Shown here: positions 1 to 8,926 of the stretch, in pieces
Position numbering within the stretch: position 1 is the first letter of the stretch
How the letters are laid out: each line of letters starts with the position of its first letter
Assembly: GCA_029945445.1 (NCBI GenBank)
Contig: JAQSCO010000057.1
Coordinates: forward strand, 418,985-482,984
Reading direction: 5' to 3'
From: Lacunisphaera sp.
GTDB lineage: Bacteria > Verrucomicrobiota > Verrucomicrobiia > Opitutales > Opitutaceae
DNA: 64,000 nt
The notes under the pieces: generated by a model
What the model saw: only the letters and a program-made list of their open reading frames with translations
The model's database searches: none
Told to the model about the DNA's origin: nothing
Translations under genes and position numbers: made by a program

Positions 1-1940
1 CTGCTTTCATCAATGAAAGCCCAAGAATACACCACCGCAACCTTGCCGCCCAGCTTGGCCTCGAGGTTGGTGCGCGTCAGCACGAGGCCGCGCGGAGCCC
101 AGACAAGATCGGGGACGTTCAGCACACCGCTGCCATGCTGATCCTCCAGGCCGATCGGCCGGTCAGCCTTCAGATCGAAACCCGGCCCGTAACGGCGCTT
201 CCGATCGGGGTCGAGGAAGTCAAAGGAACCGGCAAGGGGGTCTATGTAACCTCCCGCCCATTTGTCCCGTTGCCATTCCCCGGAGAGAGTAACCCCGAGC
301 TTGTCGGGTTTCACCCCTTGGCGCGCCGAATCGCGCAGCTGGGCCGAGCCGTTGGGCGACGACCACCAGCCGGTCCAGTTGCTCCACGGACCATCGTCGT
401 CCTTGTTCCAAGAAAATAACACCGGCGCAATGACCAGCAGATCACTCGAGTCGCGCAGTTCTCCCTCCCAGACGAGCAGCGGGAAGCGGTCGCTGGCCGT
501 GACCACTCCCGGTTTCGGCGTGGTGATCGTCGCGTCGGGCACGAAGTCGTTGGTCTGGATGCCGCCCTTGTCGCTCGCCGTGCCGGCCTGCAGGCGGTAG
601 GGAAAACCATTGGTGTCGCCCATGACCTTAGTGCGGGCAAAGCTCCCGGAAGCCGGGGTCACGTTACTGCTATAGCGCGCCACTCTCACAGTGTAAGCGC
701 CGGCGTAGACCTCGTCGCGTTTGCCGTCGAGTTGGAGCGGGTCGTCCTTCGACTCGTGCCAGCACTGCAGGCCCAGAAAGACAATGCGATAGCGGCCGCG
801 GTCAGGCAGCACGTCGAAATTGACCGTGGCAACCTTGGGAGCGGGCACCCACTGGGGCGGGTCACCATAACCATACAATAAGGCGACCCGCACCGATTGG
901 TTGCCGACGGGCACATCGGTGAGTTCGATCGAATTGGTGCTGACCCCCAACCCTTCTGCCGGCAAGGTCGGGCCGTAAACCTGGTAGATATTCGGAGGAT
1001 TGGTCTTCGGCTGCCAGTAGACCTCATAATAGCTCGTCTGTTTCCAGGTGAGCTTGTGCTTGCCCGGCCCGGACAGGACTGCCTGCAGGTCGGTTACAAC
1101 CAGGGGCTGGGGTGGATTGACATAGGTGTATTCCAGATTTCCCTCGCGGCCATCCGCATAATGCACGACCAGACGATAGAGAGTGTTGGGTTCCAGGAAG
1201 GCCCGGTCGGAAAATTTCTTCGCCGTGATATGGTTGGCCACCTGGGTCCCCCCGCTCGAATCCACCCGGTAGATGTCGCATGTCGCCGAACCGGCGTCGG
1301 ACCACGACAGATTGTGCTCGTAGGCGTTATCGGATTGGATCTTGAAGCCGGTCGGCGGCGGCCCCAGCGGTGCCGCGCCCAGCGCCTTGGACTTGGCCGC
1401 GGCGTTGCTCGCGGCGGCCTGCGCCGGAGTGGCGGTGGCGGGTGCAATGTCCGCGGCGGTGGGCCGGGTCGTCTTGAAGGTGAAGATGCGCACCCGCAGG
1501 TCGGAGCCGCCGCCTTTGGCGGCATAGAACCGGACCTCGGCCTCCTTAGCGGGCGTATGCCACTCGATCATCCGGAGCCGGTTCATATCGGAACCGCTGA
1601 CGGAGTCGGACACCTTCTTCCAACCGGCCGTCTGCAGTTGTTCAAGGTAGTAGGCCGCGACCGTATCCATCGCGGCCTGCGCGTGGTAGGTGGCGATTTC
1701 CGTGTCGTAGAGTCGGCCCGGATCCTGGCTGTAGGATTTGCGCACGAGGCCCGACGCCCGGGGAAAATCCGCCGGGTCCTTCGCGCCGGCGTCGGTCTCC
1801 GGGGGAGAGGCCTTGGGCGAAGCAACCGGACTGCCCTTGGTGGCCGGAGCCGCCGCCTTGGTGGCGGCAACGACCGTGGCCGGCGCCAGCAGCGCCAGAC
1901 CGAGGTTCAGCGTGGCCAGCCAGAAGGGGAGGCGTCTCAT
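1..1940 (-). CDS. Large secreted protein, 3' end outside window
   Basis: Reading from an ATG at 1940 on the minus strand, the frame stays open for 646 codons to the left edge, so the C-terminus is missing. The product begins with a signal peptide (MRRLPFWLATLNLGL, hydrophobic to about residue 26) and an Ala/Pro-rich linker. Residues about 58-157 form a module with the motif A-Y-Y-L-E-Q-L-Q-T-A-G-W; the same module is in the lipoprotein encoded just upstream. Residues about 185-280 look like a fibronectin type III-like domain (L-S-W-S-D, then L-E-P-N-T-L-Y-R-L-V-V). The rest is beta-rich and not recognised. The gene starts 76 bp after the lipoprotein gene and is probably co-transcribed with it. 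Location in the periplasm, outer membrane or outside is inferred from the signal peptide. No enzymatic motif was seen and the function is unknown. Confidence 0.8.
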   Translation of the reverse strand, partial: MRRLPFWLATLNLGLALLAPATVVAATKAAAPATKGSPVASPKASPPETDAGAKDPADFPRASGLVRKSYSQDPGRLYDTEIATYHAQAAMDTVAAYYLEQLQTAGWKKVSDSVSGSDMNRLRMIEWHTPAKEAEVRFYAAKGGGSDLRVRIFTFKTTRPTAADIAPATATPAQAAASNAAAKSKALGAAPLGPPPTGFKIQSDNAYEHNLSWSDAGSATCDIYRVDSSGGTQVANHITAKKFSDRAFLEPNTLYRLVVHYADGREGNLEYTYVNPPQPLVVTDLQAVLSGPGKHKLTWKQTSYYEVYWQPKTNPPNIYQVYGPTLPAEGLGVSTNSIELTDVPVGNQSVRVALLYGYGDPPQWVPAPKVATVNFDVLPDRGRYRIVFLGLQCWHESKDDPLQLDGKRDEVYAGAYTVRVARYSSNVTPASGSFARTKVMGDTNGFPYRLQAGTASDKGGIQTNDFVPDATITTPKPGVVTASDRFPLLVWEGELRDSSDLLVIAPVLFSWNKDDDGPWSNWTGWWSSPNGSAQLRDSARQGVKPDKLGVTLSGEWQRDKWAGGYIDPLAGSFDFLDPDRKRRYGPGFDLKADRPIGLEDQHGSGVLNVPDLVWAPRGLVLTRTNLEAKLGGKVAVVYSWAFIDES

Positions 1941-2016
1941 GGGAATTGGCGACTGGGTCGTGGCGGTTGATTCGGTCGGGCGGGGGTCGGGCAGCTCGCG
2001 TGCGGGGCCGTTCGGA

Positions 2017-2502
2017 CTACTTACCGGCCACGTTGGTCGAAATCGAGGCGACGGTCAGATTGTCTTCCGTGGAAAACATCACGGTGCACTGACGTTGGCC
2101 TTTCTTGGCGGTCACCATGTTCATCATCTCCATCTTCATGACGCTGACCTCCCAGCCATCGACCTTCATTTTCTCCTCATAAAACTTCATGCCTTCCTCC
2201 AGCGGAGCCTTGAACGTGGTCTGCACCTGCATCGCATCTCCCGCGATGTAGGCGGAGACAACCAACGCGTCCTTGAAGATCGGCACGTCCTTGGGAAACT
2301 CCGCCGGCAGGACCCCGCCTTTCTCGTTGGACATGATCTTCATGCCTGGTTCCCCATCCTTGCCCTTGAATTCAACGGTAGCGTCATCGCCCTTCTGCTC
2401 CACGGTGACGCCACCGACGGTGGTTTTCTGCGAGCTCTTTCTGCCGCAGCCGGCGGTGACGAGCAACAGGGCGGACAGGAGGATCAGGAGTTTCGTGGGC
2501 AT
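2017..2502 (-). CDS. Small lipoprotein sharing a module with its neighbour
   Basis: A 161-residue protein. The ATG at 2502 is chosen because it opens a classic lipoprotein signal peptide ending in V-T-A-G-C (lipidated Cys19); an upstream in-frame start would add 15 unsuitable residues. Residues about 67-157 begin E-F-P-K, continue through M-Q-V-Q-T-T-F-K and F-Y-E-E-K-M-K-V-D-G-W-E-V-S, and end in a beta-rich Met-rich segment. This matches residues 58-157 of the downstream secreted protein (D-F-P-R ... Y-Y-L-E-Q-L-Q-T-A-G-W-K-K-V-S). The module, in which a helix precedes G-W, is typical of small periplasmic proteins of unknown function. Membrane anchoring follows from the lipobox. No catalytic residues are apparent. 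Confidence 0.8.
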   Translation of the reverse strand: MPTKLLILLSALLLVTAGCGRKSSQKTTVGGVTVEQKGDDATVEFKGKDGEPGMKIMSNEKGGVLPAEFPKDVPIFKDALVVSAYIAGDAMQVQTTFKAPLEEGMKFYEEKMKVDGWEVSVMKMEMMNMVTAKKGQRQCTVMFSTEDNLTVASISTNVAGK

Positions 2503-2705
2503 GGCGGACGAGGGGTTGGGGTTTGAGACTACAAGCGCCCGAATCAATGGCGGTGAATTCGGCCGGGCGGGGGAACCACGGCCATCTGTCGAAACCGAGC
2601 TTTTGACCCGGCGGGATGGGCTGACAACCGAAATGACCGGCCGGGCCGGTATATAAGCGGGGGCAATGTTAAAAAACGCGCATGGGTTCGCGGATGTTGT
2701 CCAAC

Positions 2706-2732
2706 AAAAAGGCCGCGGCGTGAGCCGCGGCC
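2706..2732 (-). terminator. Rho-independent terminator downstream of hppA
   Basis: A perfect 9-bp GC stem (GGCCGCGGC at 2711-2719 with its complement at 2724-2732) encloses a 4-base loop. On the minus strand it is followed directly by five T (2710-2706). It lies 78 bp beyond the pyrophosphatase stop codon and is well placed to end that transcript. It sits in a gene-free stretch (2503-2809) that otherwise holds only the palindromic segment listed separately. Confidence 0.8.
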
Positions 2733-2740
2733 GGGCCCGC

Positions 2741-2795
2741 CGTCGCCCTGCGGGCTATGGCGAGGCTCGTCCAGTGGCTTTCGCCACAGGCGAGG
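2741..2795. repeat. REP-like palindromic intergenic segment
   Basis: Several short dyads are packed between hppA and its terminator: GCCC-TGC-GGGC within 2745-2755, GTGGC-TTTC-GCCAC at 2774-2787, and two direct copies of GGCGAGG (2759-2765 and 2789-2795). This layout resembles dispersed palindromic intergenic repeats of GC-rich bacteria. Only one copy is in the window, so repetition in the genome is not shown. Confidence 0.3.
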
Positions 2796-2809
2796 AGGAG
2801 TTGGTGATG

Positions 2810-5287
<2,478 letters not shown>

Positions 5288-5439
5288 CTTTGGGGTAGGT
5301 GGGGGGTTGCTTTTAAGGGCGCGAACTTGCCAAACGCCCCGGGGTGAGGCCAGTTAAATCACGCGCCACCGCAGGCCGGCGCCGACGTCTTAGCTGGCTT
5401 AATCACGGCCGCCAGTTTCGCTTCATTAATCTTATCATC

Positions 5440-6123
5440 ATGCCGCTGCTCGAAATCAACGACCTCGTGAAGACCTACGCCCGGCCGGCGGGCGCCGGGG
5501 TGCAGCGCGTCGTGGACGTGCGGACGTTCGCCCTCGAGGCCGGCGCCCAGCTCGCGCTGCGCGGCGAGAGCGGCACGGGCAAGACCACCTTCCTCAACCT
5601 CATCGCCGGCATCCTTGCCGCGGACAGCGGCACCATCCGGTTCGACGGCCGGGAGGTGACGACGCTTGGCGAGGCGGCCCGCGACCGGCTGCGCGCGGCG
5701 ACCATCGGGTATATTTTCCAGACGTTCAACCTGCTCCAGGGCCACACGGTCCTCGAGAACGTGGAGTTCGGCATGGCGTTCGGCCGCGGCGTGGACCGCG
5801 CCTACGCGGAATCCCTGCTCCAGCGCGTCGGGCTTGGCGACAAGCTCGGGCATTTCCCGTGGCAGCTCTCCACCGGCCAGCAGCAGCGCGTGGCCGTGGC
5901 CCGCGCGCTGGCGAACCACCCCAAGCTCGTGCTGGCCGACGAGCCGACCGGCAACCTCGACCGCCGCAACGCCCGCGAGGCGCTCGCGCTCATCCGCGAG
6001 GTCTGCGCCGAGTCCGGCGCCGCGCTGCTGCTCGTGAGCCACGACGAGCGCGTGCTGGCGACGTTCGAGCAGATGCAGGATTTTGCCGCCATGAACCGGG
6101 CGCTGGCGGGGGCCGCACCATGA
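5440..6123 (+). CDS. ABC transporter ATP-binding protein (LolD/MacB type)
   Basis: A 227-residue ATPase of the MacB/LolD class. It has Walker A G-E-S-G-T-G-K-T-T (about 43-51), the Q-loop F-Q-T-F-N-L-L-Q, the signature L-S-T-G-Q-Q-Q-R-V-A-V-A-R-A-L, Walker B L-V-L-A-D-E-P-T-G-N-L-D and the H-loop V-S-H-D-E. The signature has T in place of the more usual G (L-S-G-G-Q). The ATG at 5440 is chosen because it opens directly into the domain (M-P-L-L-E-I-N-D-L-V-K-T-Y). The stop overlaps the start of the permease gene by 4 bp (ATGA), so the two are translationally coupled. With the permease it should form a mechanotransmission-type ABC complex rather than a classical importer. The 152-bp upstream region must hold the operon promoter, but I could not identify one. 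Confidence 0.9.
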   Translation: MPLLEINDLVKTYARPAGAGVQRVVDVRTFALEAGAQLALRGESGTGKTTFLNLIAGILAADSGTIRFDGREVTTLGEAARDRLRAATIGYIFQTFNLLQGHTVLENVEFGMAFGRGVDRAYAESLLQRVGLGDKLGHFPWQLSTGQQQRVAVARALANHPKLVLADEPTGNLDRRNAREALALIREVCAESGAALLLVSHDERVLATFEQMQDFAAMNRALAGAAP

Positions 6124-7325
6124 TCTGGAACCTCATCTATCGCTCGCTCCGCCAGCACGCGCTCGCGACGCTCGTGACGGCGGCCAGCATCGCGCTGGCG
6201 GCCGGCCTGCTCCTGACGGTGTGGGTGGTGAAGACGCAGACGCAGGCCGTGTTCGCCGCGACGAACTCCGGCTTCGACGCCGTGCTCGGCGCGCGCGGCT
6301 CCAAGCTTCAGCTCGTGCTCAACGCCATCTTCCACCTCGAGGCGTCGCCCGGCAACATCGCGGCGAAGGATTTTGAAATGATCCGCCACCATCCGGCGGT
6401 GAAAAATGCCATCCCGATCGCACTCGGCGACAATTTCCAGGGCTGGCGGATCGTCGGCACGGTGCCCGCGCTGTTCTCGGATATCGAGTTCCTGCCCGGC
6501 CGGCACTACGCGGTCAGGGCCGGCGAAAAGTTTTTCGAGATCGGCAAATTGGAGGCGGTCGTCGGCAGTTACGCGGCGCAGCGGCTCGGCTGGAAGGCCG
6601 GCACGACGTTCCGCCCCTACCACGGCCTCGCGTTCAATCCCGACGGCGAGCAGCATGCGGAAGTCTACACGGTCGTCGGCGTGCTCGCGCCGACGAACAC
6701 GCCGGTCGATCGCGTCATCTGGATTCCGCTCGAGGGCGTGCAGACGATGAGCGGCCACAATCCGCTCGCGGCGACGGAGCTGAGCGCCGTGCTTATCCAG
6801 CTGCGCGCGCCCGCCGCCGGCCTGATGCTCAACAACCAGCTCAACGCCTCGGGCGGCCGGCTGACGTTCGCCTATCCCATCGGCAGCATCGTGGCGGAGT
6901 TGTTCAACAAGATCGGCTGGATGGACCAGGTGCTGACGCTGATCGCGTGGCTCGTCGCCGTGATGGCGTCGGGCTCCGTGCTGGTGAGCATCTATAACTC
7001 GATGAGCGCGCGGGCGCGCGACATCGCCATCCTGCGCGCGCTCGGGGCGCGGCGCCGCACGGTATTCGGCGCCGTGGTCGGCGAGGCGGCCGCCATCGGC
7101 CTGCTCGGTGCGGCGGCGGGCTTCGCGGTTTTTGCCGGGCTCGCGTTGTTCGTGGCCTCCCTCATCCAGGCGCAGACGGGCGTGGTGCTCGAGCCCTTGA
7201 AATGGAATCCGGTTTTCTGGTGGGGCCCGGCGACCTTCGTCGGGCTGTGCGTGCTCGGCGGCATCGTGCCGGCCCTCAAGGCCTATCGCGTGCCGGTCGC
7301 CGAGACCATTGCGCCGGTGTCGTGA
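6120..7325 (+). CDS. FtsX/MacB-type ABC transporter permease
   Basis: A 401-residue permease. One N-terminal transmembrane helix (about 20-40) is followed by a periplasmic MacB-like core domain (about 45-265) and three C-terminal helices: about 285-310, then R-A-R-D-I-A-I-L-R-A-L-G-A-R-R, then two more before the C-terminus. The coupling-helix motif A-I-L-R-A-L-G-A is diagnostic for the FtsX/MacB/LolC fold. It overlaps the ATPase gene by 4 bp and is followed 86 bp later by a DUF3299 gene. The same set (ATPase, FtsX-type permease, DUF3299) occurs in proteobacterial Zrg clusters linked to zinc uptake. A role in metal handling is inferred from this context only; a lipoprotein or general envelope role is the alternative. 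Confidence 0.88.
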   Translation: MIWNLIYRSLRQHALATLVTAASIALAAGLLLTVWVVKTQTQAVFAATNSGFDAVLGARGSKLQLVLNAIFHLEASPGNIAAKDFEMIRHHPAVKNAIPIALGDNFQGWRIVGTVPALFSDIEFLPGRHYAVRAGEKFFEIGKLEAVVGSYAAQRLGWKAGTTFRPYHGLAFNPDGEQHAEVYTVVGVLAPTNTPVDRVIWIPLEGVQTMSGHNPLAATELSAVLIQLRAPAAGLMLNNQLNASGGRLTFAYPIGSIVAELFNKIGWMDQVLTLIAWLVAVMASGSVLVSIYNSMSARARDIAILRALGARRRTVFGAVVGEAAAIGLLGAAAGFAVFAGLALFVASLIQAQTGVVLEPLKWNPVFWWGPATFVGLCVLGGIVPALKAYRVPVAETIAPVS

Positions 7326-7411
7326 AGGTGGTCGCCGATTTCCTGATCGGCGACAGGCCGGCGCCCAGCAAATTCTTTGACGGGCGGCTCGTCGTGGCTA
7401 GGTTGCGGCGC

Positions 7412-7909
7412 ATGAAGCTCTCTTTCCGTCTCCTCGTCCTTCTGCTCGGCGGCACCCTCGTGCTGCGCGCTGCCGATGCGCCGAAGGACGGCGACTACCA
7501 GACGGTGGGCTTCGACCGGCTGGCGTCGTATACCTTCACGCCGCCGGATTACGACCCCACGGTGGCGAACGCCAAGCCGCCCTCCGGCGCCGACCAGATT
7601 CCCGCCGCGATCAAGGCGCTCGACCAGCAGAAGGTCGCCGTCACCGGCTTCATGCTGCCGACCAAGATGGACAAGGGCCTCGTCGTGGAATTCCTGTTGG
7701 TGAAGGACCCGATGATGTGCTGCTACGGCGTGATGCCGAAGATCAACGAGTGGGTCGTCGTCAAGATGACCGGCGCCGGCGTGAAGCCGCTCATGGACAT
7801 CCCGATCACCTTCGACGGCAAGCTGCGCGTCGGCGAGATGTATGAGAACGGCTACCTGACCGGCATCTACCTGCTCGAAGGCGACAAAATGGCCGCGGTG
7901 AAGGGGTGA
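7412..7909 (+). CDS. DUF3299 periplasmic protein
   Basis: A 165-residue protein with a signal peptide (MKLSFRLLVLLLGGTLVLRA, cut near A20). The conserved DUF3299 core reads V-T-G-F-M-L-P (77-83), F-L-L-V-K-D-P-M-M-C-C-Y-G-V-M-P-K (94-110) and ends with D-G-K-L-R-V-G-E and a tyrosine-rich turn. The Cys103-Cys104 pair is the family hallmark and a plausible metal or redox site. The ATG at 7412 is chosen because it starts the signal peptide; earlier in-frame codons lie in the intergenic region. It follows the ABC transporter genes, as in Zrg-type clusters. The biochemical function of the family is not known to me. Confidence 0.85.
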   Translation: MKLSFRLLVLLLGGTLVLRAADAPKDGDYQTVGFDRLASYTFTPPDYDPTVANAKPPSGADQIPAAIKALDQQKVAVTGFMLPTKMDKGLVVEFLLVKDPMMCCYGVMPKINEWVVVKMTGAGVKPLMDIPITFDGKLRVGEMYENGYLTGIYLLEGDKMAAVKG

Positions 7910-7966
7910 TCCGCCCGGGCGGGCGTTGCGCGCGGCGGGATTGCCAGAAGGTAGGGCGCGCCCATT

Positions 7967-8917
7967 ATGCCGCGTTTCCCTATGACTTCATTCTCCCTGC
8001 CGTTCCGTCGTTGCACGCCCGCGGGCATCGCGCTGCTGGGCTTGCTGGGGGTGACCCGGGCCTGGGCGCAAACCGCGCCCGCAGAGAATTCCACCAAGCT
8101 TGAAACCCTCACCGTGCACGGGCAGCCCGTGCCCGGCGAAAACAAGGCGATGGGCAGCTATCTGCAGCCGGAGTGGACGGCGCGGCGGCGCTTCGTCGCG
8201 ACGCGCGTCTATGTCCAGCCGGAGGGACAGGCCGAGGTGGAACTGGGCTATGATTCGGCCCGGGTGGCCGGGGGTTTCGCGACAAATCTTTTCCGGCAGG
8301 AAATCGAGCTGGGCCTGCCGCATCGCTTGCAGGTGGACCTCGAGAACACCCTGCAGAATTTCCGCGAGGGTGAGCCGGGCCCGGGCAAATGGCACCGGGA
8401 CAGCACGGCGGTCGAACTCCGCTACGCCCTCGCCGACTGGGACAAGCTTCCGCTCAACCCCACGGTCAGCGTGGCGTGGAAGTCGAACGCCCGGGCCGCC
8501 GATGCGCTCGAAGGCCAGCTGCTCCTGGGCGCGGAGCTTTCGCCGCGGTGGCATTGGGGCGTCAACTTCCTCTACGAGAATCAGGTCGGCGACGACCGCC
8601 GGCGGGAGCGAGCGGTGAGCGGCGCGATCGGCTACACACTCCTCAACGAGAAGCTGGGCATCGGGCTGGAGACGCGGTATTGGGAGGAGTCGGACAAGGA
8701 CTCGCGCGCGCATCCGGAGCGGCGCTGGGCCATCGGGCCGAGCCTGCAGTGGCGTCCCACCGACGAGACCCACGTTGATTTGGTGCCGATGTGGGGCGCG
8801 ACCAAGGATGCCCCCCGGCTGGAAGTTTTCATCTTCTTCGGCTTTGAATTCGGCCCCGGTGCCGACGACGGCGACGACAAGAAGAAGGCCGAGCCGGCGT
8901 CCCTGCGCGGCCGGTGA
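7967..8917 (+). CDS. Outer-membrane beta-barrel-like protein
   Basis: A 316-residue protein with a signal peptide ending A-W-A-Q (about residue 34). Residues after 75 are alternating polar/hydrophobic strands with aromatic girdles (W-H-W-G-V-N-F-L-Y-E-N, L-G-I-G-L-E-T-R-Y-W-E-E, W-A-I-G-P-S-L-Q-W-R). A penultimate strand F-I-F-F-G-F-E-F precedes a charged tail. This suggests a small outer-membrane barrel of about 8-12 strands. A second ATG at 7982 is possible; 7967 has an AGGTAGGG sequence about 11 bases upstream. It lies 57 bp after the DUF3299 gene on the same strand, so it may be the outer-membrane partner of the ABC system. Substrate unknown. Confidence 0.7.
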   Translation: MPRFPMTSFSLPFRRCTPAGIALLGLLGVTRAWAQTAPAENSTKLETLTVHGQPVPGENKAMGSYLQPEWTARRRFVATRVYVQPEGQAEVELGYDSARVAGGFATNLFRQEIELGLPHRLQVDLENTLQNFREGEPGPGKWHRDSTAVELRYALADWDKLPLNPTVSVAWKSNARAADALEGQLLLGAELSPRWHWGVNFLYENQVGDDRRRERAVSGAIGYTLLNEKLGIGLETRYWEESDKDSRAHPERRWAIGPSLQWRPTDETHVDLVPMWGATKDAPRLEVFIFFGFEFGPGADDGDDKKKAEPASLRGR

Positions 8918-8926
8918 GGGCGGAGC

